From the NCBI GenBank assembly GCA_010094045.1, contig ML986591.1:327965-391964 (forward strand): DNA of 64,000 nucleotides, in the 5' to 3' direction. Positions 47,345 to 57,780 of the stretch are shown in pieces. The notes below the pieces were generated by a model. That model did not search any database and had not been told where the DNA came from. It saw only the letters and a list, made by a program, of their open reading frames with translations. A program made the translations under genes and the position numbers. The DNA is from Lojkania enalia. Its lineage: Eukaryota; Ascomycota; Dothideomycetes; Pleosporales. Numbering within the stretch: position 1 is the first letter of the stretch; each line of letters begins with the position of its first letter.

Positions 47345-47476
47345 ACTCTAGTACTAAGAACTCTACCCTAACCTTAATCTTAATACTAAGAACTTCTACC
47401 TAACCTATACTTTAGTACTAAAAATCTTATCTTAATTCTAACTCTAGTACTAAAAACCTTAAACCTAACTTTAACC
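47345..47476. repeat. degenerate tandem repeat, about four units of 31-35 bp
   Basis: Four imperfect units share the core AGTACTAA(A/G)AA followed by a CT-rich segment with CCTAAC-like words. The array lies between the outer transposon and an inverted transposon fragment. Confidence 0.55.
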
Positions 47477-47499
47477 TAGATAAGATACTATATATTCTA

Positions 47500-48190
47500 T
47501 TTACTAGCTTATATAATAGTATAGATACTCTAAATAATTATAATCTACTTATAATTATCTAGCTATATAAGAGTAGGCCTTATATAGTATTCTAAACCTA
47601 TAATAATCTTTATAGTATTAATAATACTTATTTAAAAGCCTATCTTATTAAAGTAGTAGATATTATTATTATATATACTATATTTTGCAATTATATCTTA
47701 TATAAACTTAAACTATATATTAATAACCTCTGGATTCTCTTATTTAATTCTTTAGCAATTCTTTACTTAACTAAAGGCTATTTTAAACTTATTTATACGC
47801 GCTATAAATTATTTAAACTAATTCTTTTCTATAAGTATTTTACTATATACGCCTAATAGTTTATCTACTATATCTACTATCTTATATAGCCGGGGCGTAA
47901 ATTTTTATAAATTAAGGTTAAGAGTATATTATATAATTATTTATTCTTCGATTACTATAAGCTTCTAGTAATTTAGTTATATATAAGAGCGAAATATAAT
48001 TCTATAAAGTTAAGTAGAGAGTTGTTAATATTATATATTAAAAGCTATAGTAGCGTATTATACGCTCTTAAATTAGCCTAATTTATACGCTTATAAGATA
48101 AGCTCAATTCTACCTTCTTATTAAATTAATAGAAGATTGTATTATAAATTTATTATAGTTCGTATATAGTATTTATAATAATTTAGAGCG
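47500..48190 (-). mobile_element. inverted 5' fragment of the same Fot1-like family
   Basis: The reverse complement aligns by eye to about 43,640-44,300 of the outer copy (shared blocks such as AAGAAGGTAGAATT and AATATCTAC...TTTAATAAGATAG). It ends abruptly next to the TIR side, so the TIR itself is missing. Confidence 0.7.
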
Positions 48191-48194
48191 GGTT

Positions 48195-48654
48195 TATATA
48201 ATTTATTAAAGGAGCTAAATAAATACTATATTAAAATATATTTATAAACTCTTAAATTATTAAATTTAAAAAATAAATAGAAATATTAACTAAACGAAAA
48301 TTATATAAGAGAAAGTAGATATAATAGAATAGAATAATAGAATATAGTAAGAAATTAGTATAGATAACTACTAAAGTTTTTAAAACCATTTAGAGTTTAA
48401 AAAGAACTTATTATATAAATAGGTAAAAGAGAGTTTAACTAGATATATAATAATATAAGAATTATAGTAGAACTAGATAAAATACGCGAATATATTAGGT
48501 AGATAGATCTACTTCTTCTAAGTTAAATATAAGTACTTAGTATATTTTTTTATATAATTCTAATAATAGTTTAACTAGTTGAAGTTAGTAGGTTTAGAAT
48601 ACTAAGAAATTTTAGCTTACTCGATAGAGTAGCTTACTTAATAGTACTTTACGT
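48195..48654 (+). mobile_element. 3' fragment of another Fot1-like copy with right TIR
   Basis: Plus-strand sequence matches the transposase C-terminal region of the other copies (GGAGCTAAAT, ACTATATTAAAA) and carries a zinc-knuckle-like remnant. It ends in a 55-bp TIR at 48600-48654, whose reverse complement starts ACGTAAAGTACT, followed by TA. The left part is replaced by the inverted fragment 47500-48190. Confidence 0.7.
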
Positions 48655-48897
48655 TAGTATAATACTTAAATATTTAAAGAAGGATTATATAAGATCTATA
48701 ACTTCTATACTACTTAGCTAAAGCTAGCCTACTAGTATAATTAGAAGCTTAGCTATAAGCTTTTAAGAACGAGGAGAACCTAGAGCCTGCTAAGGAAGAT
48801 AATAGAGTGGAGAGACTAGCTCTATAGAGAACTAAGAGAAGAAGATAGTAAGAAGGTTACTTAGACTCGAGGACGAACCTATTTTAGAGGAGGGCGA
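48655..48897. other. right edge of the repeat island
   Basis: Partly mutated, somewhat more GC-rich sequence that ends sharply near 48,897. It may be the end of another element but carries no motif I can name. Confidence 0.4.
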
Positions 48898-50156
48898 ATT
48901 GTCAAGTTATTGCACTAATAATACCCCTTTCCCCACCCCTTTGTCCTTCCTCGTTTAATCACCTCGTAGTTCTCAGCCGCAGAAATCGAGCCGTATTAGG
49001 CTACTTTAGCTTGGTCACGGACATAAAGAGTAGTTGAGGGCACACTCTGGAGCCGACAAGGAATAGAGTTGGACTAGTCTACATAAATCAAACGCCAATG
49101 AAGTGCCTATCCATCATGTTCTTTTAGATGCGAGAGTCAAAGGAAATATTGCTACTTGGAAGTGCGGAGTGATCGACAAATTGAAGGAACCAAATTTAGG
49201 CTGAGGACGTTCATTGGGACGCTGCAAAGTCTTCTGTACGCTTCGAGTTGCTGCGAATATTGGCATGCCTACTGATATCGACAGACACAATGGTTGACAC
49301 GACGACAGATACGATCTCGGACTTGAATCCCGACACAGGTTTTACCTAGGCGGCATTTCTAGTGGAAATAACATCCGAAAAGAATAGGCACGGTAGCGCT
49401 GCTCGTAACGGGTTCGGCTTAAATAAACCTCGTCTTGAACATGAATCGACCGCAGTAACACTTGGAAACTGCATTTGGTCGTACAGGCTGCTTCGATCCG
49501 GAAATCGCTGGGTTGACAGGAGAAACGAGGAGCGTCGCAGGGTTGGATCGGGGTGGCGGGTCGCGTATTAGGTTTGGTATTTTGGAAGTAAAGTTTGGGT
49601 TGGGTTTGCAGGTGGGTGAGAGGAGTATATGGAATGGAGAAGGTGGGGGGGGGGGGGGGGGGGGAGGTTACATAGTACAAAAAGATATTGCGGGGAGGGC
49701 CGGATAGGGAAGAGCTTGACGCTGTGGCTTGGTGGCTCAGACGGGGGGTAGAGGGATATATGTTTTCAAGATTGTTCGGTTTTGACAAAGAGAATTAGAT
49801 ACGAGGTGTGGGATATTAACAGGGCGATATATGTATCTGAGATCCTAAGATTAGTCCTAGTCCATAAGTGTATAGGCGGTGGATTGGCTTAGGTCTCTGT
49901 AGCTCAAGCCGATTTGTTGTGCCACAAACGATTCGATGCAAAATATAGCGTTATCCATACGTCAATGAATAGGCTACGTTATTAGATGAAGTACGGTCAT
50001 CGTACACATTCAAATTCGAGAAGTGGATGAAGTTGAGAAGCCCTTCCATGTTATCATTCTCATGTATAAACCGTAAACTTTCAGATTCGATGTTACGCCT
50101 CTTCCCTAGGCACATTTAGCATGATATAGTATCATCATCCAAAAACCAAACACCTT
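48898..50156. other. intergenic, 3' flank of the C6 regulator
   Basis: Ordinary-composition non-coding DNA. The long frame on the minus strand at 49342-49788 is produced by the G tract and repeats and has no domain. No gene is seen. Confidence 0.4.
49645..49664. repeat. poly-G tract (20 G)
   Basis: An uninterrupted run of 20 G in the plus strand. Length is likely unreliable in the assembly. Confidence 0.9.
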
Positions 50157-52316
50157 TCAACCGACATGTCCATTTCCTAGCAAGCTTCCTATATCACCCC
50201 AGTTCCAGTCTTGTATATTGCTAATGGTAAAGTCCATGAAATTCATCTGCGCATTCCTATCAAGTCGTGAGTTTGGGTGCGGGCCTGCGAACTCGGTTTC
50301 CGAATAATATCGTTCCGGGATGTTTTCCGCATACATGTATGCCCCATTGTTGATGGGTTGTTCAACGGGGTAGGGAGAGGGGTCTAGGTGGGTTTGGGGC
50401 ATCTGTGGTAGACCTGGGTCCTGCCCAGGCTGTGTATGCTGAGGTTGTTGTCGTTGTGTGCTCATTGAGTCCATCGTAGCATTAAGCTCCGGAATTAATG
50501 AACACCATTTCTTAATGGTGCCAGGCATATGGGAGTTCCGCATATGTCTTGCGGCTAGATCTGCAAGTTGTGCCAGAAGAATACGGGATTCCAGCATATC
50601 GTCGCCGCCCTTTTTATTAATGCAGACTAGATCAATCACGAGTATTGAGGCAGCAGCATGCGCATACCAAATATCCCACCAATACACAGCATCGAATTTG
50701 CCCGTAGATTCGAGCTGGATCATTAGCTGGGCAAGAATGCGCCCTGATTTTACACATGTATCCGACATGCTATTTAACACTATATTGGCCGAGTCTGTCC
50801 CTTGTTTCGAAAGTATCGTCGCACGAGCGAGCAGCGCGGCTCGGCAGAGCAGAATGACAGTGTAGTGATATTTAGCATGCAGAAGAATCAGAGGACGCTG
50901 AAACTGGGAGGAAGAATTTATATTCTCCACGCGAAGATGGGATGGGAGGCTCTCTTTCCAGCGATCAAGGTCTCTAAGCACGCCAGCAGCAGGTGAGAGC
51001 GGACCAACGTACGACTCCTCACTCAGATTCGCTTTGGTGTTCTTTGGCGCTTTGCAAGCAGAGCTAAGGTGGACAACTAAACGATTAAACCACTTGCAGT
51101 AGTCCGGAGGGTTGTAGTCGGCCATCCCGATTATGTGTTCGTTCGCGGACCCAACTCTTAACCCCAAGTGCTCGATAGCGCTGGGCCGGTCATACGAAGA
51201 TACCTGCATGACCTCGAATGCACATAAAGTCCACCATAACCTTTTGCGCAATTCAGTTGCAACCGGCGAATGAAGATTGCTGGCCCTGTCCTGATGTAGG
51301 CCGATTGCAAACGCGATGCGAGTAGCAGTACCGGTCAGATTCCAGCATGCATCGCGGTGATTTGTGTTGTGGAGGTGCAGCGCAGCGAGCAACAATGCCT
51401 GTACTGCTGTGATGCTAGACGTGAAGATAATGACTGGGAGCACCGACTGCACCCGCCGCCACCAAAGATTCTCCTGGTCTTCCGGGAAGTTGAAGCGTGC
51501 GACGCGCCGGGCAAGGAGCAGCACGCACATGAAGCTACACAACCAGGCCGGATCGGCGTTCCGCGTGTTGACCGTCCAGGACTTGTACGCCTCGCGGAAG
51601 GTGGGCTCGTGGAGGACGGGAAAGTCCGGATTGATTTGGTCAAAGTAGGTCGCAATTAGCGACTGGAGACTCGAGGCTTCATTTGCCGGCGTCCGCTGGT
51701 CCGCTGATGAATTGTGATCGATGGTAGAGGGCGTCGAGAGTGCGTGCGGGTCCTGATCCCCTTCTAACGGGCCCTGGTCTGCTGCGTTCCTCCCGAAGAG
51801 AACGAACTCGCGGACGGCTCCTTTGCCAACGAGCGTATGCAGCCGCACATGAAACGAAAAGGAGCTGGCCGGCCCAATGTACTGCACCTGGCCCTGCTGG
51901 TCAGGGAGTAGCGAGAGCGCTTCCTCGCCTTCGGTGCCGCTGTTCACTGTGTCCTCGTTCGCATCGCCGGCCATAGAGTCCGGCAGCGGGATGCCTAGCG
52001 AAGCGCCCAGCTGGCGCAGTTCCTCCGCGTTCGACACGTCTGCCTCCGGCAGTAGGCCCTTGACCAAAGACTCGAGCAGCGCCAGCCGGTTGCCCAGGCC
52101 CTCGACGCTGCCGTACAGCCTCTTCTTGCGCGGCTGCGTCGTGAGGCATTCAATCTTGTGCGCGATGCAGTACCGGCACGCGTTCTGTCCTGGCTCTTTG
52201 CGGCACTTCTGCTTCCTCGACTTGCATTTATCGCAGCTGGTCTCGGTGCGCTTCCGCTTGTCGAGGGGCACGCGGCGCGAGTTGCCCACCGTCGATGTGT
52301 GTGCGGTCGTCATCAT
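50157..52316 (-). CDS. Zn(II)2Cys6 transcription factor
   Basis: One long frame gives 719 residues from the ATG at 52316. The frame stays open upstream to 52397 and beyond without an ATG, so a short 5' exon could add residues. The N-terminus has a complete C6 zinc cluster, CDKCKSRKQKC then CRYCIAHKIEC, with spacing C-2-C-6-C-8-C-2-C-6-C (28-57), preceded by basic residues. A linker resembling a short coiled coil follows (LGNRLALLESLVKGLL). The middle region (from about 215, ATYFDQINPDFPVLHEPTF) is a fungal-specific transcription factor domain, and the C-terminus is Gln/Pro-rich. It should bind CGG-containing sites and regulate metabolic genes; its targets cannot be read. The nearest gene, an FAD monooxygenase on the same strand with its stop about 650 bp upstream of this start, is a possible target. 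Confidence 0.9.
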   Translation of the reverse strand: MMTTAHTSTVGNSRRVPLDKRKRTETSCDKCKSRKQKCRKEPGQNACRYCIAHKIECLTTQPRKKRLYGSVEGLGNRLALLESLVKGLLPEADVSNAEELRQLGASLGIPLPDSMAGDANEDTVNSGTEGEEALSLLPDQQGQVQYIGPASSFSFHVRLHTLVGKGAVREFVLFGRNAADQGPLEGDQDPHALSTPSTIDHNSSADQRTPANEASSLQSLIATYFDQINPDFPVLHEPTFREAYKSWTVNTRNADPAWLCSFMCVLLLARRVARFNFPEDQENLWWRRVQSVLPVIIFTSSITAVQALLLAALHLHNTNHRDACWNLTGTATRIAFAIGLHQDRASNLHSPVATELRKRLWWTLCAFEVMQVSSYDRPSAIEHLGLRVGSANEHIIGMADYNPPDYCKWFNRLVVHLSSACKAPKNTKANLSEESYVGPLSPAAGVLRDLDRWKESLPSHLRVENINSSSQFQRPLILLHAKYHYTVILLCRAALLARATILSKQGTDSANIVLNSMSDTCVKSGRILAQLMIQLESTGKFDAVYWWDIWYAHAAASILVIDLVCINKKGGDDMLESRILLAQLADLAARHMRNSHMPGTIKKWCSLIPELNATMDSMSTQRQQPQHTQPGQDPGLPQMPQTHLDPSPYPVEQPINNGAYMYAENIPERYYSETEFAGPHPNSRLDRNAQMNFMDFTISNIQDWNWGDIGSLLGNGHVG

Positions 52317-52964
52317 GGTCGTGGCGGAGGGAGACGGAGGTAGTTCATCATGCGCGGGGACCGATTGACTGCCGTCGTAGAGGGCATTGAGGATCACCCA
52401 AGGCAGGACAAAGTACGCAAGGCTGCAAAGGAACGCTGACGGCCGGCCAGGATCTCAATGCATGAGGCAGACCAGAAAGGACCACTTGGGGGGCTTGGCC
52501 TGCTGTTGTTCACGAGTCATGGTTTTAGCGACTCGCAAAAAATTCCGATCGGGAGCGCAGCCCTCTTGGACTTTGTACAATCCTACCCCGACTCGTATGT
52601 ACATATACCTATGACTGGACTCTAAGAAAACATAAGCATTTCCAAGATTGTGCCTATGCATGCTGTGCAGCATACCACGTGGTTGTACGCACGTCACGTA
52701 ATCCTGTGTTTTTCATTTACGCTATAATCTCTCCAAAGGACTCTTTCCATCTAGTCTATGCCCCACTCCTAAGACTAGTACCCCAAGTCCTTTTTCGAAG
52801 CGGGGGCAGATCTTTTTTAGTGAGCCCTCTCAGCGTCGTTCCTCATACAGCGGAGGACTCACTATTAGGAGCCACTTCGTCGCCCCCTTACCACGTCGAT
52901 ATAAAATTAGACGTCTATCACGTATCTAGGTTCAGTTCAGTAACGTCAGTTCAGTAAATTTAAG
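52317..52964. promoter_or_regulatory. promoter region of the C6 regulator
   Basis: About 650 bp between the regulator start and the stop of the FAD monooxygenase. It may contain an upstream coding exon of the regulator. No separate gene is seen. Confidence 0.4.
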
Positions 52965-54423
52965 CTACGCGTTCTCATTCGTCAAGGTAGCAACACGCTC
53001 TAAAAACCTCTCTTCCACAGCCCTACAATCAGCCTCAAGATCCCGTTCCCAGATCCACTTAAACCGATCATCCATATCCCTTACCACAGCCTCCATACTC
53101 TCTCCAATTCCCGCACCTCTTAACATATACACCTCGCCGCATTCTTCAGCCGTTCTGACCTGCTCCTGGGCCCTTGGTCTGCGGATCTCATCATAGGCTT
53201 GAAATGCTGCTTCCATGAGACGGGTGCGGTGCCTACAAGGTTTTGAGAGAACCGCCATTTTAGTTCTATAGAGTTTCCCGAGGACTCGAGAAAGGATGAG
53301 GGCGTCTTCGAGACCTTGGCCAGCGCCGGCTGCTTGGTGAGGACCGGAAGCATGGGCACTGTCGCCTAGAAGACATATTTGGGAGGAATAGTATGTAGGC
53401 GTTCTAGGATGGTGGAAGATGCCCCAACGAAGGGGTTTCGCATACTTGGCTTGTAGTCAGTCTATTGAAGCGGTAAAGAGCAGGATAATTTAAGTCAGAG
53501 CGGAGTCGGGAAATGTAAGCAATGCACCCAAAGGAACAAGCATATAGAAAAATTATATATATGAAGCCACTCACATCTAATAATTTCATTAGCCTCCTAT
53601 CAAGTCTATGCTCCCGAAAGTCCGCCATCATCTCCTCCCTCGTAACTTCATGCGTATTTCCTGGATACTTCCACGGCTCCGAATCCATCTTAAACGCTAC
53701 AACATTAATCTCCTTCCCTTTAGAAATTGGATAAGTAGAATAATTAGATCCGACCCCCATATACATCTTTGCATCCGTCGCCAAATCGCCCAACAAACTC
53801 CTCGCATCTTCCATCTTTACAATTGCCCTATAAGCATACTTCCCTGTATACTTGGGCTCCACCTCCCTAGGGAACCGCTCCCCGAGCACCACCCTCCTCG
53901 AAAACCCCTTCACCCCGTCACATCCCACAGCCGCCATATGCATCACCTTCTCCCCATCCTCAAACACGATTTCGACCTCCCCGTCTCTCTGTTCGATCCT
54001 AACAACCCTCTTCCCAAACCGCACGCGCCCCCTCTCCACAAACCCTGTCATCACCTCCAACAAATCCTTCCTATGCGCCCCCGTTCTCTCAAAATTCTCT
54101 CCACCCCATTCCGCCTTGCCCCACCACACTTGTCCCTGCCCTAACCCCTCTTCCATTAGCATGCCCTCCATCATAACATGCTTCTTCTCCGCTCGCAAGT
54201 TGCCCGTCGCGATCTCCATGTACTTGCTACGGAAGCGACGGTCGATGAGATCCATAGCCCGGAGAGCGTTAGGCCCTAACCCTATCCCGGCGCCGGTGGC
54301 GGAAAACTGGGTTGCGGATTCGTAGATTGTGAATGGAATATTGAGGTGGGAGAGCGCGATGGCGAGTGCGAGGCCCGAGATTCCCGCGCCGATTATTGCA
54401 ATGGTGGGAACGGCTTCTTCCAT
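52965..54423 (-). CDS. FAD-dependent monooxygenase (salicylate-hydroxylase-like)
   Basis: Exons 54423-53575 and 53444-52965 join in frame across a 130-bp intron, giving 442 residues. The dinucleotide-binding motif GAGISG lies at 12-17. The middle DG motif reads GCDGVKGFSR. The GD motif LLGDSAHASGPHQAAGAGQGLEDA lies in exon 2 (from about 308). Together they mark the class A flavoprotein hydroxylases (UbiH / salicylate hydroxylase group), which use NAD(P)H and O2 to hydroxylate aromatic or polyketide-like substrates. The acceptor is set by frame: only AAG before TATGCG restores KPLRWGIFHHP. I chose the ATG at 54423 for its strong context (AGTATGG) and position just before the Rossmann strand. 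In-frame ATGs at 54459 and 54498 would add 12 or 25 residues. Confidence 0.87.
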
Positions 54424-55995
54424 ACTTTCATTGTGTGTTAGAGAGGGGAAATGGGACATGCTAGGAAGGAAATTTTTCTCATTAAATGTGCGGCGCATTT
54501 ATGTCGGTATGCTAGGGGATTAGTTGTATGACGAGATAAGTATGCATAGTGGGAAATGAACTTGGACTACCACGCCGCAGATGCAGGCGTACTCTTATCC
54601 TCATCGATGCGGCTCCGCGGCTTCGATTTATTAATTCAGAAAGAAATAATGGCTAAAGGGCTAGAAGAAACAGGCGTGGGTAAGCTTCTGGCGCCGCTCG
54701 GGCATCTGGATGCGCATGGCGGATTTGTTCTTAGCGGTTGGAAGAGAACTATAGTGTGGGGTTTGCGATGACGATGCGGATGCGGACAGCCGATCGAGTC
54801 GTCGGCGATTGTTAGGCAAGGAGGAGGGGCTCAACATTGACTAGATTTAGCAGATGATGCCTATAAGCGAGGTACGAGGTTGTACAATTATGTGATTGGG
54901 ACGAGTGGATACCGAGAGCATGGGAGCTGTTGGTTGCTGAGTGGTGGAAATAGAGAAGAATGATGGCTAGCGGGACCAGCTGTGGGTAGCTAGCCGTAGG
55001 GTAGGGTTGATTTATGATTAGAAATTTCCCGCTCGTTCGAGAGGCGGATAGCGGCAAAACAACATGATATGTTTAGAGTAAAACTAGGGTGCGTCATAGT
55101 TCTTGAGGTATTCAGTCATCATTTCGTTTTGGTATGATGGCTTGGCGGACTGTACTCTAGTTAAGGTTCACTTCCTCCTTTTCTCCGCCAATAGTCGAGT
55201 CCTTATTATTCGATATCAAAATTATGCTATTATGATGATTCCTGAAGACAACTAGTAGGCCCGAGGCCCTTTACGTTATGGCAAGCTCCCGGCTCAATGT
55301 CGAGGAGCGCTCCTTTGTTCAAATGTTTAGGAAAATATGAATTTCACGTGAGTTAGTACCATTAGAGCTACCTAGTGTCAGAATCGCACATATAGAGACA
55401 AATTATTATCTATTTTATGGCATATAGCTGAATTCATGCCCGTAGATCTTAACATCATTACAAGAAACGTGTGAATAAGGCTTTCGCTCAATTCCTACGA
55501 ATAGGAAGATAGAAGGCCGGAGTATTCGCCATTAGACTTCGCTTGAGGACCTTATGGTGGTACGTAGTCTTTTGCTTTCCTCCGTCTATTTCCCGGTGTC
55601 CTACAGATGCTCTGAAGACTGTGGCGTTCTTTCGCATCGAAGAAACTAATCTGGAAGGGCATATATTTTCGGATCTAACTAGTCCTCGCACATTGACGGA
55701 ATAGGTCTCTAAATTTGGTCCGGACCACAACAAGCATAGGAATGTTAGGATTTCGTCTAACTGTGCCACGTTAATATCTTTACATGTTTCAACAAATAAC
55801 ATATTGTCTAGAAGACATTTTAGACAATTTAAAAAAAAATGATCATACACCGCCCTTCGCCGGCTTCGAGGACTTGTACATAGATCAATTCTACGGGGTA
55901 ACCCATCTCAACAAACTCAATTAATTCGATTCGATGAAGTGAACTCGGCCATAATCGACTCTTGCCTCGTAGAATCTATGCGTTAAAGTCCATTC
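54424..55995. other. gene-free stretch
   Basis: Frames at 54556-54771 (plus) and 55488-55850 (minus) have no domain signal. Nothing else is supported. Confidence 0.4.
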
Positions 55996-56459
55996 CTACG
56001 CTCCAACAAATGCCTCCATATTAACAAGGTCATGCTCCCTTCTAACCCATCTGCCCAGACGCTCTTCAAACTCTCTATTCCGAATCTTCGCCACCAACCT
56101 GTAACACATTCGTTCTACTCTCTATACGCTAGCAACCACATCCTATCTCCCCCAGTTTCTCTTACATTCCAAACGGTCATTCGCTGAAATAATACGCCTT
56201 GGATCTCTAGCAGATTATACAGCATCCTAGCATTCGCCAGATTGCCGTAGAAAAACCAGCTCATGCGACAAGTGTATCTTTTAGACGGATCTGCACATAG
56301 CCGAAACGCCGAGGACACGCAATCAAGGTCGCATGTGGGGTCGCCGAAAGTGGGGTATCTGGAATACCAATCCTTTCTCTTCCTTTCGGGCGATGGAGTC
56401 GGATGATTGAGTCTGGCTAATGGTTGCAATATGACTAATGAATGTCTTCGGCTCTCCAA
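55996..56459 (-). pseudogene. AIG2/gamma-glutamylcyclotransferase-like relic
   Basis: The minus-strand frame contains YTCRMSWFFYGNLANARMLY, matching the FFYGTL-type nucleotide-like fold motif at the start of AIG2/GGCT domains. After about 30 more residues the expected conserved core (Tyr/Glu loop, then domain end) is lost and the frame stops at 56,115. A shifted frame continues coding-like to a stop at 55,996 (EERLGRWVRREHDL). I infer a truncated, frameshifted relic. An unrecognised spliced gene is the alternative. Confidence 0.4.
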
Positions 56460-57376
56460 TTCTCATTCTATGAGATATTTGCATTCTGCGGATCCTTCAA
56501 TAAGTGGCTCGCCGTTCGCTATAGGGGACTGTGGACTGCGATACTTGCTTGCCGTCGCTATGTTCTAGCTATATTGAACCCTTATTCACGGTGAGAGATA
56601 TTGCGTTTGGGAGTTCCGAAGACGCATCGTTGGTTGAGAAAGGAGTCACCTTCCTGTAAATGACAAGGGTAGGCCCTTTGTGCTGCAGGGCGTATCCCTT
56701 GCTTCCCTGTATAGTTTGGAACAAAAGAAGTATGGACGTCAACGGCAACCGCGGGTGCCGGGTTGCTTTTGGGATGGCAGTGAAATTGGAGCAATACTCG
56801 ACAGCAGTTTAACAAACGAATGCGATGTTGAAGCTCCGTAACATGCGAATAATGATTTGGCTGTGAAGCCTACCAATATCCAATGTAAAGCCGATCGAGA
56901 AGCAAATGGAACAATGATCTGAAGGAAGAAGCATAACCAAATACATGAAGTGAATGTAAAGGAATTAGAGGCGAAACCACAGTTTGGATCGAGGGAGGAA
57001 AAGGCGCCGGTAGATATGTGCCATACCTGAGAGCAGGAGCGACCCAAATACTAGGGCATAGACCTGCCAGGTGTGGAACGATTGAGCATCCGCAAAGACA
57101 GGGTATCCGTAACCCAAGTATCAAACAACATGCAACAAGGTAGGAGACATTCGTGGCCCGAAAGACATAAAGACTAAAAAGCTGTCCCATAATTTGAGTC
57201 CATCAGATTCTCTAATTGAGCGACCGTTCATGTGAAAGTAAGAAAAGTCCCCGTTGTTATAAAGTTGCAAGGAAGAGGTTGAAAAATAGGAATGTCACCC
57301 TTCCTGGATATCAAGCGCCGGATCCCACATAATTCAAGTTGCCCATACAAAGATTATAACGTAGCGTCTCTCTTGG
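56460..57376. other. intergenic, no gene seen
   Basis: Frames at 56582-57190 on the minus strand are hydrophobic but lack a recognisable family or splice structure. Confidence 0.35.
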
Positions 57377-57780
57377 TCATCCTCTCCCGTAGCCTCCATG
57401 TGCGTATGGGTATTGTGAAGGTGCTTGGCCGGTTCCGGTGAGCGACTTGTACGCAACCTCCGCCGCTTCCTCTCTTGACTGCTCAAGATATCTGTAGTCG
57501 CGCCAGAGCGTGGCGCGATATTCCTGGCCCTGAACAAATACACTGCTAGACCAAGCCGTTCTGATGCCTGAGCGATGACGCATGTTAGGTACGGAAGCCC
57601 TAGGGCGATACGAAAACCTACCTCGAGGGTCTGAGTAGTCCTGCCATTGCGGTTGCTCAACCTGATTTGCAGTACACCAATCTAAAACACATTAACTCTA
57701 TCCATATAACATAGATAGGCTATAGAGTATTCCTTACTTCGTAGTCTCTGCGTCCAGGTGTTTGGCTGAGTAGTTGCCAT
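57377..57780 (-). CDS. small dsRNA-binding-domain protein
   Basis: Three exons (57780-57738, 57681-57622, 57567-57377) join in frame, with introns of 56 and 54 bp, giving 97 residues. Almost the whole protein is one double-stranded RNA-binding motif: WTQRLRNWC (helix 1), PQWQDYSDPRGIRTAWSSSV (strands and loop), VQGQEYRA and REEAAEVAYKSL (helix 2, the conserved AAE-A element). A Gly/Tyr/Pro-rich tail follows. Similar single-domain proteins occur in filamentous ascomycetes. They could bind structured RNA in silencing, antiviral or translation-related roles, but no partner domain is present. No single frame covers more than the last exon plus shadow sequence, so gene finders may miss it. Confidence 0.75.

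Larger units (their letters stand above)
39846..48897. mobile_element. TA-rich island of RIP-mutated transposons
   Basis: Composition changes abruptly at both edges: inside, TA dinucleotides dominate and C and G are scarce, while outside it is ordinary genic sequence. No frame longer than about 60 codons survives. Recognisable transposon proteins inside are full of stops and of Cys-to-Tyr, Asp-to-Asn and Gln-to-stop changes, all explained by C:G to T:A transitions. This is the signature of repeat-induced point mutation. The island contains a Ty3/Gypsy relic and several copies of a Fot1/pogo-like element, annotated separately. Confidence 0.9.

Noticed and set aside
47366..47373. telomere-like CCCTAACC
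   Set aside because: It is a single word inside a degenerate 31-35-bp repeat, not a (TTAGGG)n tract; this is not a chromosome end.
39846..48897. centromere as explanation of the AT-rich island
   Set aside because: The island is only 9 kb and its content is readable as specific transposons with TIRs and pol motifs; nothing specific to a centromere is visible.
49342..49788. 148-codon minus-strand frame with polyproline
   Set aside because: The polyproline is the antisense of the 20-G tract; there is no domain and no splice support.
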